From positions 310,001 through 374,000 of the forward strand of contig CASFII010000006.1 in NCBI GenBank assembly GCA_949294735.1: a stretch of DNA of 64,000 nt, written 5' to 3'. Both the position numbers and the translations under genes were made by a program. Under the pieces are notes generated by a model that was given only the letters and a program-made list of their open reading frames with translations, searched no databases and was not told the DNA's origin. This stretch comes from an uncultured Coriobacteriaceae bacterium (GTDB lineage Bacteria; Actinomycetota; Coriobacteriia; Coriobacteriales; Eggerthellaceae). Positions 41,844 through 51,742 of this stretch are shown in pieces. The first letter of the stretch is position 1, and each line of letters opens with the position of its first letter.

Positions 41844-44054
41844 TTGAACGAAAACTTCGAAACAAATGCAGCGGTGAACCAACCAATGAACTCCGCGACT
41901 TGCGCAAACAATGTCGCTGAGGATACACCCACTTCTGGTCCTATTTTTGAAGCCGAAGCAGCTCATCTTGCCCAAACCTCCCAAGCATTGCGCGAGCTAG
42001 CTTCTCAATTGGTAGAAAAAATAACCAAAAATCGTGAAGCGGCTGCAGAAGACCGCAAAGGTATGTCTGAAGAACTCACCTATAACGCCACCACCTTTGA
42101 CGAAGCTTTAGAAACCTACGCCGCGTTTTCTGCGGTTAATCGTATCGTTGATGCCTACAACCTGACCGAAGACATAAACGTTCGCAAGCTCAACGACGTG
42201 CAGCTTTTGCTCAAGCAGCCCTACTTCGCAAAAGTGTCTTTACAGTTCAAACCTAACGAAGAACCGAAAGAACTCTATATCGGCGCAGCGGGAGCGTCGG
42301 ATGAAAACTGCAAGCGTCTAGTAGTTGACTGGCGCAGTCCTGTTGCAGAGACCTACTACAACCAGGACATGGGCTCCACCTCATACGTTGCAAATGGGCG
42401 ACGCATCCACGTAGACTTAAAACTGCGCCGTCAGTTCGACATAACAGGCACCGAGCTAAATGCCTATTTCGATACGAGCGTAGCTATTCAAGATGCCTTG
42501 CTTCTTGCCTCCCTTTCGCAGGAACGCACTGCTCATATGCACGCTATTACAGCAAGTATCCAGAAGGAACAGAACCTGGTAGTTCGCCATGAAGATGTGC
42601 CTGCTCTTTTAGTTGCTGGCATTGCTGGCAGCGGTAAAACCTCAGTACTGCTTCAGCGCATTGCATACCTGTTCTACCAGCAGCGCGAAACACTGAACCC
42701 GCGTGAAGTATGCCTTATTACCCCTAACCCCGTTTTTCGGGCATATATTGCTGATGTTCTGCCTGAACTGGGAGAACGCAACCCTGAAACAACCACCTGG
42801 AATGAATTTGCCGCGCGCCTTATACCTCCTGCGCGTCGAAACGGCGATCTTAACACCCCATTAGAAAACCTCGCGCGCATTGACGAAGCAGTGAAGCACT
42901 TCACGTTTGAAGATGCTGACGTGCGTGATATCCGTATAGGCGACACGCTTCTCATCTCCGCAAACGTAGTACGACAAGCCCTGGCGAAGTATCGTCATCT
43001 TCCTGGTGGTACCCATCAGGTAACGCTTGTTCGGGAAGACTTGGAAAAGCGCCTGGAAGCACGTCTGGCACAAATGGCAGCCAGCGAAAAAGTCCAGGGT
43101 GAAATGCTTGATCTTTCTTTAGACGAACAGCTAGAGCTTTTCCATGAAACCCTCGACCCGCAAAACGAACAGGAATTGCGCCAACTGGCCCTAAATTACG
43201 TACGGGAAAAATACGCGCTTGCATTTTCCCTGGTTGAACAAGATGAATGGCTCCGGATAGATCGTGTGGGCATGCGCCTTCTAGGTAAGGCAAACCTAAG
43301 CCCCGTGGAATGGCTCTATCTCAAAATTGCTATCACGGGCATGGGAAAACCTGAAACAAAGTATGTCATGATTGATGAAGTGCAAGACTACACCGCTGCT
43401 CAGCTGGCAGTTTTGGCACGCTACTTCCGCCGCGCACACTTCATGTTGCTGGGCGACGAGCACCAGGCTATCAAAGCAGGTACGGCAAGCTTTGCCCAGG
43501 TTCGCCAGGTGTTTGAAAAAGAACGTGGGAGTATTGCTGAATGCAAGCTGCTTACCAGCTATCGTTCTTCGCCAGAGATAACTGCACTTTTTGCAAGCCT
43601 TCTACCTAGCGAAGAACAGATGCGTATTTCTTCGGTGCAGCCCGCACAACGTGAACCCATCCTCAAAGAATGTACCACTGAAGAAGAACACTTGACTGCC
43701 CTCTGTGTGGCGCTCAAGCAAGCGCAGTCAGATGCTGGTTTAACAGCTGTAATCGTACCCTGGAAGCACGAAGCTCGGCGCCTACGTAATACCCTTGAAG
43801 AAGTAGCTCCCAACCTTTTACCACCCCTGGTGGACGAAAACAAGAAACTCCCTGAACAAGGATTGGTGTTTTTGACGTTGCCGCTGGCTAAAGGCCTGGA
43901 ATTTGACCACGTTATCATTCCCGACGCTTCTGAGCGGCTCTTCCCTGCTGATGATGCGGTAGCTCATAACCGCTTGTACACCAGTATTTCCCGAGCAACC
44001 CGCAGCATTACCATCTTGGCTCGCGGAAAAATTACGCCAATTTTGCAAAAATAG
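41844..44054 (+). CDS. HelD-like superfamily 1 helicase (TTG start)
   Basis: The 736-residue protein has the HelD plan: an N-terminal charged arm (EAAHLAQTSQALRELASQLV), a UvrD-like motor with GIAGSGKTSVLLQRIAYL (about residue 258), DEVQDYTAAQLAVL (about 511), GDEHQAIKAG, and C-terminal GLEFDHVIIPD and LYTSISRATRS. HelD proteins of Gram-positive bacteria recycle stalled RNA polymerase; the length agrees, but DNA helicase IV-like activity is possible. The TTG start is supported by AAGGAG six bases upstream. Confidence 0.85.
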   Translation: MNENFETNAAVNQPMNSATCANNVAEDTPTSGPIFEAEAAHLAQTSQALRELASQLVEKITKNREAAAEDRKGMSEELTYNATTFDEALETYAAFSAVNRIVDAYNLTEDINVRKLNDVQLLLKQPYFAKVSLQFKPNEEPKELYIGAAGASDENCKRLVVDWRSPVAETYYNQDMGSTSYVANGRRIHVDLKLRRQFDITGTELNAYFDTSVAIQDALLLASLSQERTAHMHAITASIQKEQNLVVRHEDVPALLVAGIAGSGKTSVLLQRIAYLFYQQRETLNPREVCLITPNPVFRAYIADVLPELGERNPETTTWNEFAARLIPPARRNGDLNTPLENLARIDEAVKHFTFEDADVRDIRIGDTLLISANVVRQALAKYRHLPGGTHQVTLVREDLEKRLEARLAQMAASEKVQGEMLDLSLDEQLELFHETLDPQNEQELRQLALNYVREKYALAFSLVEQDEWLRIDRVGMRLLGKANLSPVEWLYLKIAITGMGKPETKYVMIDEVQDYTAAQLAVLARYFRRAHFMLLGDEHQAIKAGTASFAQVRQVFEKERGSIAECKLLTSYRSSPEITALFASLLPSEEQMRISSVQPAQREPILKECTTEEEHLTALCVALKQAQSDAGLTAVIVPWKHEARRLRNTLEEVAPNLLPPLVDENKKLPEQGLVFLTLPLAKGLEFDHVIIPDASERLFPADDAVAHNRLYTSISRATRSITILARGKITPILQK

Positions 44055-44146
44055 TGGGCGATTTATCCTTTCACGCACAAAGAGGCTTTCGCAGTTTTAT
44101 ACTGGATACTTCTTGAAAAACCATAGAGGGAAATGGAAGGCGAATC

Positions 44147-45571
44147 ATGGGCGGTTTCTTTGGTGCGACGTCAAAGCGCGATGTAGTTCTGGATGTGTTC
44201 TTCGGTGTAGACTACCATTCTCATCTGGGTACCAGGCGCGCAGGTCTTATCTTCCAAGGAGAAGACGGTTACTTTCAAAGAGCCATTCACTCAATTGAGA
44301 ACACTCCTTTCCGCACTCGTTTTGAAGGCGATTTACCTGGGTTCAAGGGCAACATCGGCATTGGCTGCATCAGCGACACGGACCCGCAACCACTAATCAT
44401 TCGAAGCCACCTTGGCACCTTCGCTATTGCAACGGTTAGTGCCATCAACAATTTTGATTCACTGGTTGCTGATTATTTTTCTCATGGTGACCGTCAACTA
44501 GCAGCCATGGGGTCAGGTAAGGTAAACGACACCGAACTTATTGCTGCGCTCATTAACCAAAAGAATGACTTTGTTTCCGGCATTCAACACGCCCAAGATG
44601 TTATTGACGGTTCGGTGACCGTTCTTATCATGACCGAGTACGGTGACATCCTTGCTGCACGCGACAAGCGCGGCCGTCTACCCATTCTTATCGGCAAAAA
44701 TGAAGACGGCCACTGTATTTCATTCGAATCGTTTGCCTATCACAAGCTTGACTACGAAGACGAATACGAACTTGGTCCTGGTGAAATTGTTCGCGTCCAT
44801 CCCGATAGTTACGAAACTCTGGTTCCCGCAACTGACGACATGAAAATCTGTGCGTTCTTGTGGGTGTATTATGGTTATCCAAACTCAAACTACGAAGGCA
44901 AAAACGTTGAAATGATGCGTTATGCCAATGGTCAAATCATGGCTCGCGAAGAAGCTAAAAACGGTACTCTTCCTGACCTTGACTACGTAGCGGGCGTGCC
45001 CGATTCTGGTGTACCGCACGCTATTGGTTATTCCACCGAATGCGGTGTGCCTTTTACGCGACCTTTCATCAAATACACGCCAACGTGGGCACGTAGCTTT
45101 ATGCCAGCAAACCAAGAAGTGCGTAATCGCATTGCAAAGATGAAGCAGATTCATATCCCGGAACTTATTAAGGATAAAAAGCTTCTATTTGTTGACGACT
45201 CTATTGTCCGCGGAACCCAGCTTCGTGAAACGGTAGATTTCTTAGCAAGCTGCGGCGCAGGTGAAATTCACATGCGTTCTGCTTGTCCGCCCATCATGTA
45301 TAGCTGCAAATACTTAAGCTTCTCTCGCGGCAAGTCTGACATGGATTTGTTGGCACGTCGTAAGATTCAAGAGCTTGAAGGCGACGAAGGCCAAAAGCAC
45401 CTTGAAGAATATGCAGATGGCACCACCGAACGCGGAAAGTGTCTTTTGAAGGCCATCTGTGACGAAATGGGCTTTGATTCTTTGGGCTATCAATCGCTTC
45501 CTGGCATGCTGGAAGCCATCGGTATTGACCCAAGCAAGGTGTGCACCTATTGCTGGGATGGCAAAGAATAA
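44147..45571 (+). CDS. Amidophosphoribosyltransferase-like protein without the glutaminase cysteine
   Basis: A 474-residue PurF homologue. The C-terminal half is a PRPP-binding phosphoribosyltransferase (LLFVDDSIVRGTQLRETVDF, about 346-365), with iron-sulfur-type cysteines (RSACPPIMYSC; VCTYCWDGKE). The N-terminal half is the Ntn glutaminase fold (VDYHSHLGTRRAGLIFQGED), but the chain starts MGGFFGATSKRD; the catalytic Cys of the usual CGVFG is absent. So it either uses free ammonia or does another job. Prefer not to call it purF without knowing whether a second copy exists. GGAAGG precedes the ATG. A terminator follows. Confidence 0.8.
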   Translation: MGGFFGATSKRDVVLDVFFGVDYHSHLGTRRAGLIFQGEDGYFQRAIHSIENTPFRTRFEGDLPGFKGNIGIGCISDTDPQPLIIRSHLGTFAIATVSAINNFDSLVADYFSHGDRQLAAMGSGKVNDTELIAALINQKNDFVSGIQHAQDVIDGSVTVLIMTEYGDILAARDKRGRLPILIGKNEDGHCISFESFAYHKLDYEDEYELGPGEIVRVHPDSYETLVPATDDMKICAFLWVYYGYPNSNYEGKNVEMMRYANGQIMAREEAKNGTLPDLDYVAGVPDSGVPHAIGYSTECGVPFTRPFIKYTPTWARSFMPANQEVRNRIAKMKQIHIPELIKDKKLLFVDDSIVRGTQLRETVDFLASCGAGEIHMRSACPPIMYSCKYLSFSRGKSDMDLLARRKIQELEGDEGQKHLEEYADGTTERGKCLLKAICDEMGFDSLGYQSLPGMLEAIGIDPSKVCTYCWDGKE

Positions 45572-45598
45572 GCTTACGCTACATAGAAGAAAAGAGAA

Positions 45599-45627
45599 GA
45601 AAGTCGGCGCCAGCCGACTTTCTTTTA
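45599..45627 (+). terminator. Intrinsic terminator of the PurF-like gene
   Basis: GAAAGTCGGC-GCCA-GCCGACTTTC is a perfect 10-bp stem, followed by TTTTATC, 27 bases after the stop codon. Confidence 0.85.
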
Positions 45628-45653
45628 TCACTAGTTATAGCCTGAAGAGCCTT

Positions 45654-45683
45654 AACCCAAAAGACACGTCCCCATTGGGTTTT
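45654..45683. repeat. Dispersed hairpin repeat, copy E
   Basis: AACCCAAAAGACACGTCCCC + ATTGGGTTTTT is in the same orientation as copy A and very close to the consensus. It lies between the PurF-like terminator and the 3' end of asnS. Confidence 0.75.
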
Positions 45684-45716
45684 TCTGAGATTGGTTTCTT
45701 GGGTTTGGCAGGCTGC

Positions 45717-47120
45717 TTAGAAATCAGCGTTTCCTACCGTGCGAGGATGCGGCAATACGTCGCGGATGTTTGCAACACCCGTCATGTACATAACCAAGCG
45801 ATCAAAGCCTAAGCCAAAACCTGCATGTTCACAGGTGCCATAACGGCGCAAATCGCAGTAATACTTGTACTGCTCTGGATCCATGCCTAAATCTTTAATG
45901 CGGCGTTCTAGAATGTCCAGACGTTCTTCACGCTGTGAACCGCCAACGATTTCGCCCACTTCGGGAACTAAGCAGTCCATAGCGGCAACTGTTTTACCAT
46001 CGTCGTTTAATCGCATATAGAATGCCTTAACGCCTGCAGGGTAATCCGTCACAAACGTCGGACGCTTAAAGTGGTGTTCGGTCAGATAGCGCTCATGCTC
46101 AGTCTGCAGTTCCACGCCCCATTCAACCTTATACTCAAACTTTGTACCCGCAGCCACAGCAGCTTCCAGAATTTCGACTGCTTCGGTATAGGTAATGCGC
46201 GCAAACTCTGAAGTGGCCACATGATGCAAACGCTCCAGTAAGCCTTTGTCTACAAACTTGTTCAGCATATTCAGCTCGTCGGGACACTTTTCCATGACAT
46301 AGGTAATGACATACTTCAACATGGCCTCAACGGTGTCCATGTCATCCTTCAGATCCGCAAATGCCATTTCGGGCTCAACCATCCAAAATTCAGCCGCATG
46401 GCGCTTCGTATTGGAATTTTCAGCGCGGAAGGTAGGACCAAAGGTATATACATCACCAAACGCCATAGCGAAGTTTTCGGCATTCAGCTGACCGGATACC
46501 GTCAGACTAGCAGGCTTACCAAAAAAGTCTTGAGAGTAATCAACCGCACCACTCTCCGTGCGTGGTGGATTGTCAATATCCAGCGTGGTTACATGGAACA
46601 TTTCACCAGCGCCTTCAGCATCTGACGTGGTGATGATAGGCGTATGTACATACAAAAAACCACGGCTTTGGAAAAAGTCATGAATAGCAAATGCAGCCAC
46701 GGAACGAATACGGTACACCGCACGGAACAAGTTCGTACGCGGACGTAAGTGCTGCTGTGTGCGCAGGAATTCCACCGTTGTACGCTTCTTCTGCAGTGGA
46801 TAGTCAGGTGCGCTTTCACCCAGCACTTCTACACTGGCTGCAGCAACCTCAATAGGCTGCGGGGCATCGGGCGTAAGCTTCAATTCACCCTTGGCCACTA
46901 CTGAAGCTCCAGCCAGCTGACGAGCCACTTCATCATAGTTGCTAACCGCATCGCGGCTTACTACCACCTGAAGATCTTTGAAACAACTGCCATCATTGAT
47001 AGTAACAAACGCGAAGTTTTTCATATCGCGTACACTACGTACCCAGCCAGCAACAGTTACCAAACTGCCGCCCAGTTCTGATGCTTTCTCATACAAATCT
47101 ATAATCTTTGTACGTTCCAC
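45717..47120 (-). CDS. asnS: Asparaginyl-tRNA synthetase (GTG start)
   Basis: A 467-residue class IIb synthetase. The N-terminal OB fold ([20 protein letters not shown]) binds the anticodon; the catalytic domain has [20 protein letters not shown] (motif 2 region) and [24 protein letters not shown] (motif 3). The GTG at 47120 is preferred since AAAGGA lies six bases upstream; the alternative start at 47135 overlaps that site. Direct Asn-tRNA synthetase means the amidotransferase route is not needed for Asn. Confidence 0.95.
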   Translation of the reverse strand: MERTKIIDLYEKASELGGSLVTVAGWVRSVRDMKNFAFVTINDGSCFKDLQVVVSRDAVSNYDEVARQLAGASVVAKGELKLTPDAPQPIEVAAASVEVLGESAPDYPLQKKRTTVEFLRTQQHLRPRTNLFRAVYRIRSVAAFAIHDFFQSRGFLYVHTPIITTSDAEGAGEMFHVTTLDIDNPPRTESGAVDYSQDFFGKPASLTVSGQLNAENFAMAFGDVYTFGPTFRAENSNTKRHAAEFWMVEPEMAFADLKDDMDTVEAMLKYVITYVMEKCPDELNMLNKFVDKGLLERLHHVATSEFARITYTEAVEILEAAVAAGTKFEYKVEWGVELQTEHERYLTEHHFKRPTFVTDYPAGVKAFYMRLNDDGKTVAAMDCLVPEVGEIVGGSQREERLDILERRIKDLGMDPEQYKYYCDLRRYGTCEHAGFGLGFDRLVMYMTGVANIRDVLPHPRTVGNADF

Positions 47121-47257
47121 AATTGTCCTTTCCAAGGGATCCTATGCCACCTTGCGTACATCATCCAATTAAACATTATCAGGCTCTTTGAAGCCCTCTA
47201 AGTAGGCGTCTCATCTCAAAAAACAAACAGCGCCTATGATACCTGAAAATAGCTTTT

Positions 47258-48175
47258 TCACAATCCTAACCAGTTCTTCCACGCTGGAAGCTCTTGCTGA
47301 GCTTGCGCATATCCCAGATTAAATGCCTCTTCAAGCTTGCTGAAGTTCGTTTCCTTGTTACTTATGCGCATTTCCTCAGGATAAAAGACATACGCTGTTC
47401 CTTCGTCCTCTAAGCACTCCAATTCGTCACAAAGGGCGTTGTAGTGCTTCCACCTTGCAAGCGTATTCTCAGCAACCTTTGGATGCTTACGAAAGAGGAA
47501 GCGGAAGAGCGCCTGCTCTGCTTTGCCCGGCTCTTTTTTGCGATATCCCCTTGGTTGCGTGCGCACCACAAAAAAGCGCTTAAATCCGTCGCGTCGAGCA
47601 GCATCTAAAAGTATTCCCCAGCTGCTTCCCATTCCCCCATCCATATATGTTCTTCCCTCAAAAGTTACAGGAGGCATAAAGATAGGCATGGTTGAACTGG
47701 CACGCACACGAAGCATAATGTCGCGCAGGGTTTGCATGTCCTTTTTAGTCCAGGCTATCGTTTCGCCGGTATCCCAATCAAACCCCTCAATATGTACTTC
47801 AGCGGGATTGCTCAAGAAAGCATCCAAGTCAAACTCAAACACATCCCCTGTACCCACCAAGTTTTCAACATTGCCTTCATAGAGGTAATGCGCACTAAAG
47901 AAGCCTTTGCCCTGTAGAAAAGTTTTTATGCCACCAAATTTTGGATCGTTTACCAAATCTACGAAGGAAGCTTTAGCGCGAGGAATATCGCGAGAAACAT
48001 AATTCACTACATGGCTAGAGCCCGCTGAGATACCATATACCTTACTAAAATACAGCTGTTGTTCCAGAAGGGTAACCACCACAGCTGCGGTATAACTGGC
48101 ACGCATGCCTCCACCCTCAAAAATAAGGGCAACATCAGGCACGTTAACAATCATCTGTCCAGCATTCGGTTTCAT
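47258..48175 (-). CDS. Patatin-like phospholipase
   Basis: A 305-residue serine hydrolase of the patatin group. It shows the oxyanion glycines FEGGGMRASYTA, the nucleophile elbow YGISAGSSH (G-x-S-x-G) and the catalytic aspartate in TYMDGGMGSSWG. It has no signal peptide, so it should act on cytoplasmic membrane lipids; YvdO/RssA-type relatives have no settled substrate. The ATG is at 48175 with no strong site; a second ATG seven codons later is possible. Confidence 0.9.
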   Translation of the reverse strand: MKPNAGQMIVNVPDVALIFEGGGMRASYTAAVVVTLLEQQLYFSKVYGISAGSSHVVNYVSRDIPRAKASFVDLVNDPKFGGIKTFLQGKGFFSAHYLYEGNVENLVGTGDVFEFDLDAFLSNPAEVHIEGFDWDTGETIAWTKKDMQTLRDIMLRVRASSTMPIFMPPVTFEGRTYMDGGMGSSWGILLDAARRDGFKRFFVVRTQPRGYRKKEPGKAEQALFRFLFRKHPKVAENTLARWKHYNALCDELECLEDEGTAYVFYPEEMRISNKETNFSKLEEAFNLGYAQAQQELPAWKNWLGL

Positions 48176-48211
48176 GCTGATGATTATAGTGCTTTTACCA
48201 CAAAATATAAT

Positions 48212-48598
48212 TTATACGGAGGGCTCTTCTTCCTCTTTTAAGAGGTTAATTCCGCCCCGCTTGCCCGCTTTACGGTCAGGAGAAAAACGTTCAGCTAAAG
48301 CTATACCTTTAGGAGTTGCTTTATAGCTATTACCCATTTGCGCTCCGTTTTCAGCATACAAAAACTCAGAAATGATGAGACCTTCGCGCCGAAGGGCGAC
48401 AATAGCTCTGTCAAGCGATCTAATATAACAATTGAGATGTTTTGCCAGCGTCATTTTTTCAAAGACGACTGAACCATTCTTTTTGGTTTCTTCTGCTATA
48501 TATTGCAGCACGCGTTCACTTACGAACGCGTGCCTGCCATTAATTCTTTCCGAAACTCCCGAAAGAGTATCTTTCGTATGTTTAGACTTCTTACTCAT
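48212..48598 (-). CDS. Small winged-helix-like protein, downstream of the large surface protein
   Basis: A 128-residue basic protein that I do not recognise. Residues 30-90 (ERVLQYIAEETKKNGSVVFE, KMTLAKHLNCYIRSLDRAIV, ALRREGLIISEF) fit a winged-helix domain, with a possible recognition helix at about LNCYIRSLDRAIV; the tail is basic and then acidic (KEEEEPSV). It starts 24 bases after the surface-protein gene on the same strand and is probably cotranscribed with it, which makes it a candidate regulator of that gene. No such pairing is known to me. Confidence 0.65.
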   Translation of the reverse strand: MSKKSKHTKDTLSGVSERINGRHAFVSERVLQYIAEETKKNGSVVFEKMTLAKHLNCYIRSLDRAIVALRREGLIISEFLYAENGAQMGNSYKATPKGIALAERFSPDRKAGKRGGINLLKEEEEPSV

Positions 48599-48622
48599 CC
48601 AACAACTTTTCAGCTTACAAGC

Positions 48623-51600
48623 TTATTGTTCGTTGTGCTTTCTAGAGAAGCCATAGCCAGCAGCTGCAGCCAAAGCTGAAACGCTTAGGGCTCCCAGCAG
48701 CAAGGCAACAGGAGTATTGTCGCCGGTTTTGGTAAGAGTATCTTCACCAGCGTCTTCGCCAGAATCGCCTTCGCCTGTGGTGCCTTCTTCGCCCGTGGAA
48801 CCGCCCTGACCAGGTACCGCCTTAAAGCTTACATAGATAAGCTGTGCATCAGTAACATTTTCAAAGGTGTAGGAAGTACCCGTAATTTCAACAGGAGAAC
48901 CATTTACCAGAACTTGGTCAATTTCATAGCCTTCGTCTGGAATGAAGTTGAAGGTCTGGTTTTCACCTTCAATTACTTCAACTTCACCAGCAGGATCAAT
49001 GGTGCCCCCTTCACCAGCTTCCGCAGTAATAACATGCTTTACTGGCGTATCGGTTTTGACAACTACCTTACCCGTAATGTCGTTGAAGTTGCGGCTTGAA
49101 ATGGTTACGGTGATGTTGGCAACCGTAGCTTCTTCGGTGGTATCTACTTTGTTGACAGGGATCTGCAGATAGCTTCCGCCTACCACAGAAATATCCGAAG
49201 CTTCAAAATAACCCGTCTTCAGAATTTCAACTGCGTCAGCGCCTAAGCTAAATGCTTGACCATTCAGGAAACCTTCAGGAGCATTGTCAGGAGTCAGGTT
49301 TGCCAAACGTACATAGTAGGTACGCTGCGTGTCGTTATAGATTACTTGAACAATCTCTTTCCCGTTCAGGTCCGTGTCTGCCTTAGAAATGGTTACGGTT
49401 GCTGTTGCAGGGGCCTCTACCAACTTGTAATTGTCTTTGTCAGCGCCAGTCAGTTCACAGGTCAAATCAACCGTCTTGTTTTCGCGTACATCAGGCGTAC
49501 GAAGTTCGCCGCTAATATTTAGTTCTACGTCATCATTATTGATAACACCATCAAGGTCTGCCGTTACCTCAACCTCGGTAGTTCCGTCATATTGGCGGTC
49601 GGTAGTCTGCACGTTGACAACTTTTACTTCCTTGGGCAAAACATGTACCCAAATGCTACCCGTTGACTGAGCATACGGTGGATTAGCAGAATTGTTTTCA
49701 GCTATGGTTACGGTAACTTCTGCCCAACCAGCCCCTACAAACGTTACTTCGCCATTTTGGTCAACCGTAGCAACATCCTGGTTTTTACTTACCCACGTTA
49801 ACTGAGATGCGTCAGGAGTCAACGGAGTACCTTCTAACGTAAAGCTCGGGGTGAGCGTTTGGGCGGCATCGCCGTAGGTAACTTCGATATAGTTGTCAGC
49901 AAAATCAACGTCTACTGGGGTAAATTCAGTAATAATAACTTCGATTTGACCTGACTTCGGACTTACGAAATTACCGTCATTGTGAGCATATTCCCAATAC
50001 AGCGTAGTGGAGCCCAGTTCGGCGTTTTCGAGACTTGTATCAGTAACGGGCTGCTGATGGTCAGCGTCAAGATACCAGGTAAAAGTACCGGCCTTTAAGT
50101 CAGCAAGGTCGTCATTTTGGATACCAGGAGCACGTACCGCCGCACCCTTGCCAATAGTTGGAAGCTTCGAAAGCAGGGCTGTTTCTCCTTGTTTTACATT
50201 CCAAGGTGACTGCACGCTTACCGTAAAGTCTGCCTTCACAATTGAGTAGGTCTTTTCCACCTTATCAGTGTCTAAAAGATTACCCGTTCCCGTAGAAGTA
50301 ACGGGGATGGTGTAGTCGCCCACTTCAACACTAGGTGAAGGCATAGTTAGCGTATAGTCTGCAGGGGTTTCAAATTCCTGGTCATAGCCCCACAGATCTT
50401 CAAGAACAACGCTCACCGTAGGAGCCTGCGTTGCACCGTTATAAGTAAATTTGGTCTCGCTAAGCGAAACCAAAGCTTCGGTCAAAGGAACCTTTACTGC
50501 AGCGTTTAGATCAACGTTTAACGCGCCATTTCCGGCAGTCTGCTCTTTACCACCCCAAAGCACAAGCGTAGAAGTGTCGTTGTCATTTGAGCCGAGAACA
50601 ATTCGGCCGTTATTGGTCAGCGTTACGTTATCCTGCATAGTTAAAGAAGCAGGATTTTTTGTTTCAGTAGCTTCAACAATGTGCAGCGTCGTGCCAGAGC
50701 TTACTGTGATGTTATAGTCGGCTACTGGATCACCCCACACTTGCACGTTAGCGGTTGTGTCAAACGTTACACCGCCATCCGCACCAAGCGTAGCGGAATT
50801 TTCAGTGCCGTCGTAGCTTACGAAGATTGCATCCCAAGAAGCATTATTTTCAGGATTACCAATACCTTGAGGAGCACAAATTACTGCGTTGCCGTTAGTG
50901 CCCGTGCTAAAGGTGCCGTGACCGCTATCACCAATAGCGCGGTGCCCACCACCAATACTGCTGGAACCGTCACCACCCTGGGCATACACGACACCACCGT
51001 TAATGGTGATAGTGCCTTCATAGTGCGCGTTTTCGCCAGAACCAATACCAGCGCCAGAAACGCCTGCAATGCCTTCACCGCCAAAGGCTTTTACCCAACC
51101 ACCATTGATAGTGATGTTGCCATCCACGCTGCCAGTTCCGCTTTCGTAGCCGCCGCCAATGCCAGCACCACCGCCAGAACCATAGGCGATTACGTTGCCG
51201 CCATTGATGGTAATGTCACCAAAGTTCGAATTGGTGCCAGTGCCGCCACCGATAGCAGCTGCATTGCCGTAAGCGTGTACAGTCAAGGTGCCGTTAGTAT
51301 CAGAATCAATCGTAAGAGAGGAGCCTGGCTCTACCCAAATAGTAGGATGTCCACTTTCACCATGAATGGTATTTGTGCCTTCTAGTTTTAAGGTAACCTG
51401 AGCGCCACCTCTAATTTCAATAGCAGAACTAAGGTTCCTTGTTTCAGAAATAGAGAGATTTGAAAGCGTGATAGTAGGTGAACCGCCATCAATAATAATG
51501 GAGTTTCTACCTAAAATTCCGGTAGTTCCTTCGCCGGAAAGTGTGTGAGATCCAGTTGAATTGCTGATCTCAATATCACCTCTACCTTGTTCTTGCCCAT

Positions 51601-51742
51601 CAAGGTAGATGTTTGCCCATGCGGTTTGAGGCAGACATAAAAGCATCACTGCGAACAGCAGCGTTACAATTAAGGTACCCCCCCCCATTAGCAAGTTTTT
51701 AGGTGCAGCTACTGAATGTGAAGTACTGCTATTGAACACCAT
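48623..51742 (-). CDS. Large sortase-anchored surface protein with a G9 tract in the signal-peptide codons
   Basis: The 1039-residue protein begins MVFNSSTSHSVAAPKNLLMG and has a long signal peptide (hydrophobic core LIVTLLFAVMLLCLP, cleavage near TAWA-NIYL). Residues 80-280 are G/N-rich repeats (ITINGGWVKAFGGEGIAGVS, GAGIGGGYESGTG). Further on are Ig-like (Big_2) sequence such as SKNQDVATVDQNGEVTFVGA and YDG-type repeats (DRQYDGTTEVEV). The C-terminus is an acidic linker, LTKTGD (LPxTG-like), a hydrophobic helix and SRKHNEQ. AGGAG lies eight bases before the ATG. Residues 20-22 (GGG) come from nine consecutive G bases, so slippage would shift the frame. An adhesin role is inferred. Confidence 0.88.
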   Translation of the reverse strand: MVFNSSTSHSVAAPKNLLMGGGTLIVTLLFAVMLLCLPQTAWANIYLDGQEQGRGDIEISNSTGSHTLSGEGTTGILGRNSIIIDGGSPTITLSNLSISETRNLSSAIEIRGGAQVTLKLEGTNTIHGESGHPTIWVEPGSSLTIDSDTNGTLTVHAYGNAAAIGGGTGTNSNFGDITINGGNVIAYGSGGGAGIGGGYESGTGSVDGNITINGGWVKAFGGEGIAGVSGAGIGSGENAHYEGTITINGGVVYAQGGDGSSSIGGGHRAIGDSGHGTFSTGTNGNAVICAPQGIGNPENNASWDAIFVSYDGTENSATLGADGGVTFDTTANVQVWGDPVADYNITVSSGTTLHIVEATETKNPASLTMQDNVTLTNNGRIVLGSNDNDTSTLVLWGGKEQTAGNGALNVDLNAAVKVPLTEALVSLSETKFTYNGATQAPTVSVVLEDLWGYDQEFETPADYTLTMPSPSVEVGDYTIPVTSTGTGNLLDTDKVEKTYSIVKADFTVSVQSPWNVKQGETALLSKLPTIGKGAAVRAPGIQNDDLADLKAGTFTWYLDADHQQPVTDTSLENAELGSTTLYWEYAHNDGNFVSPKSGQIEVIITEFTPVDVDFADNYIEVTYGDAAQTLTPSFTLEGTPLTPDASQLTWVSKNQDVATVDQNGEVTFVGAGWAEVTVTIAENNSANPPYAQSTGSIWVHVLPKEVKVVNVQTTDRQYDGTTEVEVTADLDGVINNDDVELNISGELRTPDVRENKTVDLTCELTGADKDNYKLVEAPATATVTISKADTDLNGKEIVQVIYNDTQRTYYVRLANLTPDNAPEGFLNGQAFSLGADAVEILKTGYFEASDISVVGGSYLQIPVNKVDTTEEATVANITVTISSRNFNDITGKVVVKTDTPVKHVITAEAGEGGTIDPAGEVEVIEGENQTFNFIPDEGYEIDQVLVNGSPVEITGTSYTFENVTDAQLIYVSFKAVPGQGGSTGEEGTTGEGDSGEDAGEDTLTKTGDNTPVALLLGALSVSALAAAAGYGFSRKHNEQ
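51678..51686 (-). repeat. G9 homopolymer within the large surface-protein gene
   Basis: On the coding strand ATG-GGGGGGGGG-TACC spans residues 19-23 of the signal peptide. As sequenced the frame is open (ON). A change of one base gives a frameshift and early loss of the 1039-residue product. Confidence 0.7.

Noticed and set aside
50681-51385. A 234-residue plus-strand frame opposite the surface-protein gene
   Set aside because: It arises from the repetitive G/T-rich codons of the surface gene on the other strand; no start signal.
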